Shown here: one piece after another, positions 39,401-49,850 of the stretch | Numbering within the stretch: the first letter of the stretch is position 1 | Layout: every line of letters starts with the position of its first letter | NCBI RefSeq assembly: GCF_030435805.1 | Contig: NC_081291.1 | Coordinates: forward strand, 13,787,001 to 13,851,000 | Origin: Mustela lutreola | Taxonomy: Eukaryota > Chordata > Mammalia > Carnivora > Mustelidae | Direction of reading: 5' to 3' | Length of the DNA stretch: 64,000 bases | Made by a program: the position numbers and the translations under genes | The notes under the pieces: model-generated | What the model saw: only the letters and a program-made list of their open reading frames with translations | What the model was told of the DNA's origin: nothing | Databases searched by the model: none

Positions 39401-42400
39401 TCAGGAGTAGCCCTGGAGAAGAGATGGGGTATGTGGGCTGTGTGTGGTCCGGGGGAAGGGGCGCAGAGCTTCCTTTCCCCCTCCAGGCTCCAGTGCATTA
39501 CTCTCCCCACACCCCACGTGTTCACCAATTCCATCCTTTTGGGTTTTTATGGAGGCTTCTTTACGTAGACGTGATTAATTGGATCATTGGCTCTCAGCAA
39601 TCCAACCTCTAGCTCCCCTCCCTTCCCCAGAGACCGGAGGGGTAGGACTGAAAGTTCCAGCCCTCTGTTCATGGCTGATTCCCCTTGGCAACCAGTGTGT
39701 GTGTTGGGGGAGGGAGGTTCCTCTTTAAGTGCTTTCCAAAAGTCACTTACTAATGTGAGAGACACCTCTAAGCTCTCAACATTTAGGAAATTCCAAGGAT
39801 TTTGGGAACTGAGCCCGGACCTGTGGACAAAGACCAAATATATACGCCAAGTCTGTATTTGGTCATCTGAACAGGAAAAAAAAAATGATAAGAAGACATT
39901 TGTGACATCTGAAGATCGTATAAGATTCGAAGCTCAGTGCCTATAAAGTTTCATCAGCACGAGCCACGCCCATTCACTGAAGCCTCATTTCTGGCTGCTG
40001 CTACGTTCCAGCTGCAACTGAGTCATTGAGATAGAACCGTCTGGCCCATAAGTGTAAATATTGACCATCTGGCCCTTTTCAGAAAAAGTTAACCAGTTCA
40101 AGTGGAATCATTTTTCATTGGGTTTTTCACTTAAAAAAGAAAAGATATGCATAAAACCTTAAACCACCCAAAAAGGACAAATGCAGATGGAGGTGCTGTT
40201 GCTTCTGTCTGGGTCAGCCGCGTCTCCTTTTCCTGCCTCACTGGACCTCTGCGCTGCCCTCCCTGGGGTTGTGCGGTTGGCCGTGTCTCGGAACCCCGCG
40301 GGGGATCATGGCAGTGGCCGTGCGAGGCACTCGTGAACAGCTCTGGAGTTCTTCCCAGGCCGGCCTGGCAGCTGGGGAGCTGAGGAGTCCCCGCCGGGTG
40401 CGGGAACAGGGGGGCCCTGGTGAGGTTCTAGGCTCACCCTCAGTGGTGCGTCTGGTTTCTGGGAGCCGCTGTTGCCTTGTACCATTTTTCACTTTGCATT
40501 GTTGTTCCCTCGGCCGCAGAGGTCCAGATGTACGTCTGCAACAAGGAGGAGTACGGCTTCCTGCCTGTGCCGCTGCGGTCACACAGCACCCTCCAGGATG
40601 AGGCCGAGAGCTTCATGCACGTGCAGCTGGAGGTCATGGGTGAGTCCCCAAACACGGAGGGCTGAGTCACCTCCCTTTCTCTACCACCTTGCCTCTGTCC
40701 CATCTGTTGCGTGCCAGTCCCTTGGCTGGGAGCGGGGGACTCGGCACGAACAAGATGGATGGTTGTCCCTGGTCTTGGAAGCTGTGTGCAGCATCCTGAG
40801 AGCAGTCAGGATGGGCTCCCGGGAAGAGGGGGCATGAAGATGCGTGGTGGGTAGGAGTTAGCCCGGAAGAGAATTACAACCGGAGGGAACAGCACGGGCA
40901 AAGGCCAGGAGGCTGGAGGGGACTTGAGCTCAGAGAACAGCCAAGATTGACGGGACAGAAATAAAGGCGGCGAGCTGGGCAGAGCTGACAGGCAGGGCCA
41001 GCACAGGGGCCTTTGACACCAAGCTGAGGAACAGAGCTTTTGCCCAAAGGGAGCTGGGAGCTATAGAGGGTGTGAGAGCAGAAGGGGCATGGCAGTGTCT
41101 GGGGCTCCACCATTGCAAGCTGTGTCCTCCTCCATGCCGCTGCCAAACCCAGACCCAGCGTTATTTAATACTTACCTTAAGCAGACACTTTTCTCCCCCA
41201 CTTGAATACATTTAAAAAAGGAAACTAGGAATTTTAAAAAAGATTTTATTTATTTATTTGACAGACAGTGAGAGGGAACACAGCAGGGGGAGACGCAGAG
41301 GGAGAGAGAGAAGCAGGCTTCCTGCTGAGCAAGGAGCCTGACCTGGGGCTCGATCCCAGGACCCTGGGATCATGACCCGAGCTGAAGGTGTACTCTTAAA
41401 GATTTTTTTTTTTTTTTTTTTATTTGACAGAGAGAGATTACAAGTAGGCAGAGAGGCAGGCAGAGAGAGAGAGGAGGAAGCAGGCTCCCCGCTGAGCAGA
41501 GAGCCCGATGCGGGACTTGATCCCAGGACTCCGAGATCATGACCCGAGCCAAAGGCAGCGGCTTAACCCACTGAGCCACCCAGGCGCCCCCCGAAGGTGT
41601 ACTCTTAATGACTGAGCCACCCGGGTGCCCCTGAAGCTAGGTACTTTTACTAGAGTTGCAAGCTTGTGCCTTTCTAATATATATATATACAAATAAATCC
41701 ATGAACTAGTCAACTAGCCATCCCTCTAGTGGGCCCCTGAGATGGGACAAGCACAAAGGGCTGAGCTGCCACCAAGGTTGTTTGAGGAGGGGGCTCCAGT
41801 TCCTGCTGGGGCTCTCCAGAGACCCCAGACAGTGTCTCTTGTGAGGGCCTCGCCCAGTGCTGGCCACGCACATCCCCCCTGAAGGCCTCTGAGGCAGCGT
41901 GGCCTTTCCTCCCACTGCACAGACAGGGAGGAGCCCTGCTCCTTTAACCTTTCCCACGGTTAAACCTCTCTCTGGAAAGTTTTAAGACACCCCCCCTGGT
42001 GGCTGAAGATGGAATGGCACCCTGCCCTCTGTTTTGGGGGGGACATTAGGTACTTTGAGGTGACACCTGTAGGTTGCATGGTCACCAGGGTGAAGACCCT
42101 TGTAGTACCTGAGCGTTTGTCACACACAGATGCCCAGGCCTGGTCCAGCAGCCCCACCAGGCCACACTCACAGAGGGAGGGTCTCTGGCGTCGCCAGCTC
42201 CAGCCGGTGACTGGCCTCTGAAAAATGTCTCACAGGCTGCCAGAGTTTTCCTACTTGATTTTATTATTTTTTTTATGTTATTTTTATTTATGTATTAATA
42301 AATTTTATTTTTATTATTTTTCATTTTTTGAGAGCGAGGGAGAAAGCACGCATGAGAGCAGGGGCGGCATGGAGGGAGAGGGAGAGAGAGAATCTTACAC

Positions 42401-45400
42401 TGTCTCCACAGCTAGCCCGGCCCGATGCAGGGCTCTCATGAGAACATGACCTGAGCCAAAATCAGGTGTCAGATGCTCCACCAACTGAGCCACCCAGGCT
42501 CAGTTAGAAAGTATTAGAACCTGACGTCACCAGAGGAGTGAATATTTTCCTATGTCTCGAGGGCCAGAGCAAAGCCTATGGAACAGACAGAAGGAGGGTC
42601 TGAGGGTTTCAGATATTTGTGTAAATCCTTCCTTCCGGTCTGAGTGAAGACTGTATTTTTCTCTCCATCCCTGTGTGGGGATGTGATCTCCATCCCAGAC
42701 TGTGCATGTGATTTTTCATGCGTTCAAAAGTCTGTCCAGTGATGAAATTTCAGACTTGCAGGAAGGCTCAGTGACGTCCCTGGGGCTGGGGGATCCTGCC
42801 GCCTGCTCCCTTCCCCTCAACCCCGCTCGTGGACAGTGGAGTATCTTTCCCCATCGCCTGGTAACCCTTGCTCTTACACTCAGTTAGGGTGTATTACAAG
42901 CAAAAGGATGCAGGTTACAACTGGCAAAGGGAAGGGGTGTCTGGGTGGCAACCCAGAGAGTTCTATGCATGAACTTCCGGGTGTTCCCCATCTGTGGATT
43001 CGTGTGGACAGCTTCCAGTTTTCCCAGCACCCTGTATGGCCACGCATATGGTGTACTACTGTCCAGGGATGCTCCCTAAACCTCAGGGTCCAGGCTTTTT
43101 ACTGGGGCTCACTCACACGGACCTGGCTGACTGCCTCTCTAGCCCCTACAGGGGGTGAGCTGATTCCACGTGGCCCAAGACCCCTCCCCTAAATCACACT
43201 GTTGGCATAGACCACCCAGTGTGGCCCGAGAGCCCAGGCAAACAAAGATGGTTCTGTCAGGCAGAATGTTCAGAGGGCTTCCACCTCTCAGGTGCTGGGG
43301 ACAAAGGCCAGATGCCTTCTTGGGTAGGTTTGATTTTTCACCCCCACAATGGGTCTGGAGGCGTTTGGTTTTTGTAATCACTGTGCTGTGACTTTTCTGG
43401 AAAGGCTGCATTGCTTTGGTCCTTCTGGATGCCTGTTGTGGACAGTGAGGAGCTCCCCCCGCCCCACAGGCAGCCTTGTTACCCTCCGCACCCCGCAGTG
43501 GAGGGGCAGAAGCTCAGAAGGAGAAGGGAAAAGGCATCCGGAGTTTGAACTGGGTGCTCACATCTCAGCATCTTGTTCTCCAGCTCCAGCTCCCCCAAGA
43601 GGGCGGGGGTGGGGGCGGGCAGAGCTGTGAAGAGCCCAGGGCAGGAGGAAACCCCGGGATGTGGTGTTCTGGGGGGTCCGGGTTGGCTTTGGGCCACGCC
43701 CCAGCCTGTCCCAGACAGAGGGGCTTGTGTCTCTCCCTTGGGCTCCCACGGGGCCTTTATTCTCCATGGAGCAGATGGCGCACTCACCTTCAGGCTGGGC
43801 TCCTCTGGGCCAGCCTCTCCAGCCTCCTGTCCACCAGTGGAGCTGATCCTTCTGAAGAAAGCTGCTAGGGTTTTGCCAAGACAAAGCCCTGGAGATGTGG
43901 TCTGAGCGCTGCTGACAGCAGCTGGCATATTGGGGGCGGGGCTCATGGCCACTCTGAAATTCTTGCCATACTTTGGCTTATAGACATGCCACTCCGGTCC
44001 CACGGTCACATTCTGCAAGTGTATCTCTGTGGTCTCCCCTCTGCGTGTGTGGTTGGATCCAAGTTGCCCATTTTGATAAGGACCCCAGTCAGTATTTTCA
44101 CTTGGTTGTCTCTGTAAAGACCTTATTTCCAAATAAGATCACATTCTGAGGTACTGGGGGTTAAGATTCCATCCTGTTGGGGAGGACACGATTCAACCCA
44201 TAATATGCATCATTTCATGGCATCTCCTGAAACCTCTGGGAGGAGGAGGAGATTTTTGTTTTTTTAAGATTTTATTTTATTTTAAGATTTTTATTTATTT
44301 GTCAGAGAGAGAGCAGAAGCACGGAGAGCTACAGGCAGAATAGGCAGAGCAGGCAGAGGGAGAAGCAGGCTCCCTGTTGAGCAAGGAGCCCGATGTGGGA
44401 TTCGATCCCAGGACCCTTGCATCATGACCTGAGCCAAAGGCAGACTCTCAACTGACTAAGCCACGCAGGCATCCTGAGGAGGAGGTTTTTAAAATTGGAG
44501 TCCTGGGGCACCTGGGTGGCTCAGTCAATTGAGCATCAGACCTTGGTTTCAGTTCAGGTCATGATCTCAGGGTCCTGAAATTGAGTCCCATGTTGGGAAT
44601 CCGTGCTCTGTAGGGTGTCTGCTTGAGATTCTCTCTCTCCCTCTGTCCCTCACCACCACCACCCCCATTCAAGCACATTTTCTCTCAAATAAATAAATCC
44701 TCAATAAAATAAAATTGGAGTCTCTTTTTTTTTTTTAAGATTTTATTTATTTATTTGATAGAGAGAAATCACAAGTAGACAGAGAGGCAGACAGAGAGAG
44801 AGAGGGGAAGCAGGCTCCCCGCTGAGCAGAGAGCCCGATGCGGGACTCGACCCCAGGACCCTGAGATCATGACCTGAGCCGAAGGCAGCGGCCTAACCCA
44901 CTGAGCCACCCAGGTGCCCCATAATTGGAGTCTCTTTTTATAGATGAAGAAGGCCAAGGCCCCAGTAGGTCAAGGTCACACAGTTTGCCATCATTTTTTG
45001 GTTCATTCTCTGAATAATTATTGAGTGCCTGCTGTGTACCAAGCTTTGGGCACTGGGGACTCAGTGTGAGTGGACAGACGTGGTGTCTGTCCTGCAGTGC
45101 TTGGGGCAGACAGATAGAAAGCCAGGGAGGTGGGCTCACAGATTTGGGGTTTGATGATGGAAGGCCAGATGCTGTGGGAGCCAGGAGGAGGTACCCTGCT
45201 CCAGCTCAAGAGGGCATCTTAGCTGAGAACTCAGGAGAAGGAGGGGAGGAAGGAAGGTGTTTCATGCGGAGGCCCAGCATGTACACAGGTCCTGAGGTAG
45301 GAGGGAGTACATCTGGGGGCAGTGCCAATAGCCAGAGTGAGTCAGTGCTACATCGTCAATGATTCCAGGCTAAGGAGCTTAGGGGGACGGGGGTCCCAGA

Positions 45401-48400
45401 GGGGCTGGGGAAAGGAAGGGACACTGGAGGCTGGAGCGCCTCCCCAGGTGATCCCACTGACACCCTGGATTCTGCCTGCCTCACAGTAAAGCACCCACCG
45501 GCGGAGCCCTCCAGGTTCATCTCCGTGCCCCCCAAGACGCCTGACAAGATGGGCTTCGACGAGGTGAGCCAGGCTTACCCCAGCGGGTGGGGGCGGGGCG
45601 GAGGCAGGGGCCAGGCCTGGAGGGTCCGACGGGAGCTCTGGGCCCGCAGGTCTTCATGATCAACCTGAAGCGGCGGCAGGACCGGCGGGAGCGCATGCTG
45701 CGGGCCCTGCAGGCACAGGAGATCGAGTGCCGGCTGGTGGAGGCTGTGGACGGCAAGTGCGTCCCGAGTCCCGCCCGGGGGTGGGGGGGTGGGGGTGGGG
45801 CTTGTGGCTGTTGGAGCGGGTGGGCAGGGCACCTGGGTGTAGACGGCTCCCAGGCCTGCACTGTCACATACGTCTTACTCTGACCCACCTCCAGGGCCAT
45901 GAACACCAGCCAGGTGGAGGCGCTGGGCATCCAGATGCTGCCCGGCTACCGGGACCCCTACCACGGGCGGCCCCTTACCAAGGGCGAGCTGGGCTGCTTC
46001 CTCAGCCACTACAACATCTGGAAGGAGGTAGGTTTGGCGGGGGAGGGCAGGGCTGCGCTCCGGCTTCCGGCCTCCCCGGGAGGGACTCGCTGCAGGCGCC
46101 CCCTGCAGGCTTCTGGAATTTCAGCATGACAGAGGCCTCTGTTCCCAGAACCCTCCACCAGGATGTCAGGGCAGCCTGAATGGGCAGCTGCTATCCTTCC
46201 GTCGTTGTGCAGATGGGGAAGCAGATGAGGGAGGCAGGGATGTGTCCAGCTTCCATAGAAGGTGGGGTCTCAGACCCAGGACCTCTAAGTGAGGCCCCTT
46301 CTCACCCCGCTGCTGCCACGGGTCTTTGGAGCCTGGACTCGGTGCTCAGCACTTACCAGTAGAAGTGACAGCCACGGGGACAGTCAGCAACGCTAACCCC
46401 ACACCGGGATCTTGTCAGCCCCTCTCAGAGGCTGAGATTCAAACATGGAGCCACCGGGCAGGGGGCCAGACGGGGTGTCCGGGCGTTTGAGGTGATGGTT
46501 CCTCTCTTCCTCAGTGAGATTCATCATGGAGGGCAAGGGGCCGAGGTTCCTGTATCCAGGCGGCCTGATCTGGGTTCAAGCCAAGCCCTGCCTCACAGAG
46601 GGGTGAGCTCTGTGAGTGAGGAGGGTGCCCTGTTCTTGAAGATGACAGTCACCCTCCTCAGTCTTGAGGCTTCTCAAGTGCCTTTGGGGACACCCATGCA
46701 CCTGCTGTGCATCTGGCCTGGTGCTGGGAGCGGGACAGCCACCAAGATAGATGCGGGTCCTGGCAGGGGGCTCACGGCCCTGGGAGATGGGGACTCTGAT
46801 GGCAAACCACGGTAATCTAAGTGTGACGTACCCACACGAGGACGAATTGTCCTCAGCTGACAGCTGTGGCCAGTGGTCAGAGAGGGCCTCCTAGGTGACC
46901 TCTGAGCCCAGGCCTTAAGGCTGGGGGCCAGTCTGCCGCCGTGCTGCGGCGCGGGGGGAGCACTCTGCGTCAGCATCGGCACAGGTACAGGCCCTGGGGT
47001 GGGAAGGAGCAGTCAGGCAAAGGGCAAGGCCAGGGCACCTGTCGCCAAGTGTGCAAGGAGCTGATGGCCAAGAGGGCGATCCAGATGACGGTGAGGAAGG
47101 CTTGTGTTTGCTTCTCTCCTGTGGCCCCAGGGCCTTGAAGCGGAGCTGGTTTCTGGGTCAGGTCTGGCTTTGGTCCCCGTCTGATGTGGGCAGGGCATCC
47201 TCCCTCAGGTTGTGGACCGAGGGCTGCGGAAGTCACTTGTCTTCGAGGATGACCTGCGCTTTGAGATCTTCTTCAAGAGACGCCTGCTCAACCTCATGCG
47301 GGACGTGGAGCGGGAGGGTCTGGACTGGGACCTCATGTGAGCTTGGGCCCCTGGGTGGCACTGGGGTGGGTCCGGGACTTGGGGGCTCGGTTTGGAGTGG
47401 GTGGAGCTGCAGTCTGGACTCGGGAAGTAAGGCCTAGAGCCTGGAGGTCTGAGGGCCTTTGCAGGGTAATAGGCCGCACCAACTCTCAGGGGTGTGGCGG
47501 GAGGGGACTCAGGTGTAGCCTGTGGTCCCTGGATCCAGAGAGCACTCAGGGTTTAGACTAAGGCCTGGGGGGTAGGGCCTGTGGCCTGTGAAGATGACCT
47601 GGAAATCTAGGGACCTGGCCTGTGGGGAGGGGGCTCGAGAGGGCTTGGAGGCTTGAGGAGTCCTAGAGGGGATGGGGTTTGCCTGAGATTTGAGGTGGAA
47701 GCCTGTGCTCAGGGCTGAAGATCTTGGGCTGTGGGGTGGGGTGGGTGTGGTCAGGGTTGGAGCTGTGTCCAGAAGCTGGGGGCGTGTCTGAGTATGGGGG
47801 CGTGGCCAGGAAGCCTGGGTCTTAGACCAGCAGTAGGTCTGATGTGGCCAGCGTATTTCTGGACAGTCCTTTGGAATCTCCCCTAGGTGAGTTGGTTTGT
47901 CCCCCCCGGGCCCACGGTGCACAGGGCCCTGATGCAGGTGCTGGGCCCCAGACTGGACTGTGCTAGTCAGAGGACTAGGAGCGATACCCCTTCCTCCCCA
48001 GCCATTCACCACATTCCCGCACGTTGCCCAGCTGCCCCACAGCCTTCTGAACTCAGAACAGCTTCCCTCCTAGCCCCAGTCCTTCCCGTGGTTCAACCTC
48101 AGAGTGTCCAGGACGTCTTCCCCTTCTGAGCTCCAGATCCTCCCATGGCTCCCTAGTACCCTTGGGAAAAACACAGTCTCCTCCCTGCAGTCCCAGATCC
48201 CTGAGGTCCTCCGTGCTCCGGCAGCCACCCCTGCCTCCTGGCTGCTCCCCCAAACACGCCCAGCCCGCTTGCACCCCAGGGCCTACGGAGGCTCACCAGA
48301 CCTCAGACTCGCTCCGTTAGCATTCTCTGCGGGGGCGAAGAGGGTGACAGGACCCTGACTCTGCACCCGCAGCTACGTGGGCCGGAAGCGGATGCAGGTG

Positions 48401-49023
48401 GAGCACCCGGAGAAGGCCGTGCCCCGCGTGAGGAACCTGGTGGAAGCAGATTACTCCTACTGGACGCTGGCCTACGTGATCTCCCTGCAGGGCGCCCGCA
48501 AGCTGCTGGCCGCCCAGCCGCTCTCCAAGATGCTGCCTGTCGACGAGTTCCTGCCGGTCATGTTTGACAAGCACCCAGTGTGAGAGGGGCGGGCCGAGGG
48601 GCGGGCCTGAGTCGGTGGGCGGAGTGGACCCTGTCCTGTGGCTTTCCCTCCACCCACTTTTTCCTAGGTGCCTGCACCCCTCCCGCCCCACCCACACCCT
48701 CCTCGGTCGGCCAGGACTCCCCACCCATGGCGGCCCCCCTTTCTTCCCCCACCAGGTCCGAGTACAAGGCCCACTTCTCGCCCCGCAACCTGCGCGCCTT
48801 CTCGGTGGAGCCCCTGCTCGTCTACCCCACGCACTACACGGGGGACGATGGCTATGTGAGCGACACGGAGACCTCGGTGGTGTGGAACAACGAGCACGTG
48901 AAGACCGACTGGGACCGCGCCAAGTCCCAGAAGATGCGGGAGCAGCAGGCCCTGAGCCGCGAGGCCAAGAACTCCGACGTGCTGCAGTCGCCGCTGGACA
49001 GCGCGGCCCGCGACGAGCTCTGA
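30155..49023 (+). CDS. COLGALT1: COLGALT1, procollagen galactosyltransferase 1 (twelve exons, complete)
   Basis: ER-lumen enzyme that transfers galactose from UDP-Gal to hydroxylysine of collagens and collagen-domain proteins. Exons: 30155-30417, 31652-31762, 32244-32361, 37162-37296, 38450-38654, 40520-40639, 45487-45563, 45650-45756, 45895-46027, 47209-47336, 48373-48579, 48756-49023. All borders are GT/AG and the frame holds throughout, giving 623 residues (human, as I recall, 622). A leucine-rich signal peptide fills about residues 1-37. The two GT25-type domains carry FVDADN (Asp167 and Asp169) and DWDL (Asp462 and Asp464), which correspond to the two DxD motifs reported as needed for activity in human GLT25D1. 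The protein ends RDEL, an ER-retention signal. NIBAN3 lies upstream on the same strand; UNC13A converges from the right. Confidence 0.98.
31652..31762 (+). CDS. COLGALT1: COLGALT1 exon 2 (residues 88-125)
   Basis: [20 protein letters not shown] to PAEEP. The acceptor is TTGCAG and the donor GTGAGC. Confidence 0.97.
31825..32195 (+). repeat. L2-like relic in intron 2
   Basis: CATGACTCCCCATTGTCCTG, CACCTAGAGTTCCCTCACTC and AGGAAGCCCTCTCTGACCAC follow L2 3'-end wording. Confidence 0.6.
32244..32361 (+). CDS. COLGALT1: COLGALT1 exon 3 (residues 125-164)
   Basis: [20 protein letters not shown], then [14 protein letters not shown]. The donor is GTGAGT. Confidence 0.97.
33170..33640 (-). mobile_element. 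MLT1-type LTR fossil (ERVL-MaLR)
   Basis: Antisense solo LTR: GGGGCTGCTGTGACAAAGGA, AGTTCTGGAGGCCAGAAGTC, AAAGACCTATTTCCAAATAA and a CTTCAACCTTTTGG end. Old and decayed. Confidence 0.75.
34745..35345. mobile_element. Old L1 fragment
   Basis: TTCACATAACATAAAATTAA, CAACCACAACCTCTC, TTTCACTCAGCACAATG, GTTCATCTGTTGTGG and GTGGACTCACTGAGTC are in the order of old L1 T-rich strands. Confidence 0.7.
35577..35768 (+). mobile_element. CanSINE
   Basis: Forward copy with AAATCCTGTGTGGG before its head and after its A-tail. Confidence 0.95.
35835..36033 (+). mobile_element. CanSINE
   Basis: Forward copy with AAACAAATCAATCAG on both sides and a tail that has gained AACA units. Confidence 0.95.
36397..36599 (-). 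mobile_element. CanSINE
   Basis: Reverse copy with AAGTTACCAT on both sides (about 36386 and 36601). Confidence 0.95.
37162..37296 (+). CDS. COLGALT1: COLGALT1 exon 4 (residues 165-209), first DxD
   Basis: [20 protein letters not shown], then [20 protein letters not shown]. Asp167 and Asp169 form the first DxD motif. Confidence 0.98.
38450..38654 (+). CDS. COLGALT1: COLGALT1 exon 5 (residues 210-278)
   Basis: [20 protein letters not shown] to [11 protein letters not shown]. The acceptor is CCACAG and the donor GTGAGC. Confidence 0.98.
40520..40639 (+). CDS. COLGALT1: COLGALT1 exon 6 (residues 278-318)
   Basis: [20 protein letters not shown] to FMHVQLEVM. The donor is GTGAGT. Confidence 0.98.
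41233..41631 (-). mobile_element. CanSINE interrupted by a second CanSINE
   Basis: Outer reverse copy. Its tail side runs 41233-41399 and its head resumes at 41609-41631. The outer target site reads GAAACTAGGA before and GAAGCTAGGT after. Confidence 0.92.
41400..41592 (-). mobile_element. Inner CanSINE of the nested pair
   Basis: Reverse copy flanked by a perfect 16-bp duplication, GAAGGTGTACTCTTAA, at 41384-41399 and 41593-41608; the duplicated bases belong to the outer SINE. Confidence 0.96.
42255..42499 (-). mobile_element. Decayed CanSINE
   Basis: Reverse copy with an expanded T/A-rich tail side, ending AACTGAGCCACCCAGGCT. Confidence 0.85.
44080..44215 (-). mobile_element. MLT1-type LTR fossil fragment (ERVL-MaLR)
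   Basis: CTGTAAAGACCTTATTTCC, ACATTCTGAGGTACTGGGGG, TTAAGATTCCATCC. Antisense, short, old. Confidence 0.75.
44254..44475 (-). mobile_element. CanSINE
   Basis: Reverse copy with a doubled tail-side segment (AAGATTTTATTTTATTTTAAG), ending AAGCCACGCAGGCATCC. Confidence 0.9.
44505..44712 (+). mobile_element. CanSINE sharing a target site with its neighbour
   Basis: Forward copy flanked by AAAATTGGAGTC (about 44492 and 44711). Confidence 0.93.
44727..44920 (-). mobile_element. CanSINE inserted into the same target site
   Basis: Reverse copy flanked by AATTGGAGTCTCTTTTT before and after (about 44713 and 44923), that is, in the 3' target duplication of the previous SINE. Confidence 0.94.
45487..45563 (+). 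CDS. COLGALT1: COLGALT1 exon 7 (residues 318-343)
   Basis: [20 protein letters not shown], then KMGFDE. Linker between the two transferase domains. The intron after it is only 86 bp. Confidence 0.97.
45650..45756 (+). CDS. COLGALT1: COLGALT1 exon 8 (residues 344-379)
   Basis: [20 protein letters not shown], then [12 protein letters not shown]: the start of the glycosyltransferase family 25 domain. The donor is GTGCGT. Confidence 0.98.
45895..46027 (+). CDS. COLGALT1: COLGALT1 exon 9 (residues 379-423)
   Basis: [20 protein letters not shown], then [18 protein letters not shown], the family 25 GE-GC--SH signature. The donor is GTAGGT. Confidence 0.98.
46094..46108 (-). promoter_or_regulatory. 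CTCF-like site in COLGALT1 intron 9
   Basis: The minus strand reads CCTGCAGGGGGCGCC, 14 of 15 positions of the CTCF core. Confidence 0.45.
47209..47336 (+). CDS. COLGALT1: COLGALT1 exon 10 (residues 424-466), second DxD
   Basis: [20 protein letters not shown] to EREGLDWDL. It has an EDD at 436-438 and the DWD at 462-464. The donor is GTGAGC. Confidence 0.98.
47990..48270 (+). repeat. L2-like relic in intron 10
   Basis: CCCATGGCTCCCTAGTACCC and a C-rich text ending CTGGCTGCTCCCCC. Weak but similar in wording to the L2 3' end. Confidence 0.4.
48373..48579 (+). CDS. COLGALT1: COLGALT1 exon 11 (residues 466-535)
   Basis: [20 protein letters not shown] to [12 protein letters not shown]. The acceptor is CGCAG and the donor GTGAGA. 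Confidence 0.98.
48756..49023 (+). CDS. COLGALT1: COLGALT1 exon 12 (residues 535-623), RDEL end
   Basis: [20 protein letters not shown], then [20 protein letters not shown], ending SAARDEL and TGA at 49021. RDEL is an ER-retention signal. Confidence 0.98.
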
Positions 49024-49157
49024 GCGCGGGGGGCTGAGCTGCTGAAGCCGGCCTCACCGGCACAGCCCGACCCCCGGTAGGCCGCGGAGGGCTCTCCCCT
49101 CGAGGCAGTGTGCAGCTGGCTTGGCTCGGCTCTGGCTCAGCAATCACGTGCACGCAG

Positions 49158-49850
49158 GCAGCTTTAATGGAGTGCCTACTGTATGCCGGGAATGGGGCTT
49201 GGCACTAGGGCATCGGAAGAGAGCCAGACCTCGTTCCTGTCTTCAGGTGCCAAACACTTGGAAGTCCTCATCGGGTACCAGGCTTCCGCGTTTGGCGGTG
49301 GATGGGGCATAATTATTCCTTCAGCTAGTGACCGTTTGGTCCATCAAGCTTTTGTTAATTCCCCCCCCCACCCCAAGAATCAGCACTAGTGATACACAGT
49401 CATTGTTTTAATGCATTGAAATATTTATTGAATGCCTGCTGTATGTCAGGCACCAACCATTCTGGGCTCTGGGAATACCGGGATAAACAAGATACTTTCA
49501 TTCGTTTCTCTGAATACCAATGAAGCACCCACCATGTGCCTGGTACTTGGAACACAAAGACAAGTTCTTATTAACTGAGAGCATTTATTGAGTGCCTGCT
49601 GTGTGCTGGGAACTGAGCTTGGTGCCGGGGTGAAAATCAACAAGGTGCTTTTCACTCTTCTATTGGCTTCTTCCACACACGTGTAGAGGGCGCCCCCTGG
49701 GGGCCGGCATTAGCGAAACCAAACAGCACAGCCTGTGCTGGGTCAGGACATTAAGACGACCCTCCTGCGTGCAGGGCCACCCAAATGAACAAGATGAATC
49801 TTATTTCTCCTTGCAGCAGGCGTTGATGGAGCGCCTACTATGTACCAGAC
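49158..49850 (+). repeat. Five-unit cluster of a diverged ancient repeat
   Basis: The phrase TTTATTGAGTGCCTGCTGTGT, in variants, starts near 49163, 49423, 49516 (weaker), 49584 and 49823. Copies two, four and five also share a downstream 'AACAAGATAC'/'AACAAGGTGC'/'AACAAGATGA'-type segment in the surrounding DNA. Single copies of the same family lie near 16470, 14670, 45015 and 60545. Confidence 0.7.
49688..49704 (-). promoter_or_regulatory. CTCF-like site in COLGALT1 3' UTR
   Basis: The minus strand reads CCCCCAGGGGGCGCC, 14 of 15 positions of the CTCF core. Confidence 0.45.

Larger units (their letters stand above)
40640..45486 (+). other. COLGALT1: COLGALT1 intron 6
   Basis: A 4.8-kb intron with a nested CanSINE pair (41233-41631), a decayed CanSINE (42255-42499), an MLT1-type LTR fragment (44080-44215) and three CanSINEs in a row (44254-44475, 44505-44712, 44727-44920). 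A 217-codon antisense open frame at 43479-44132 partly overlaps the LTR and has no homology I recognise. Confidence 0.7.

Noticed and set aside
43479-44132. 217-codon antisense open frame in COLGALT1 intron 6
   Set aside because: It overlaps an LTR relic and low-complexity DNA, and nothing in the protein resembles a known family.
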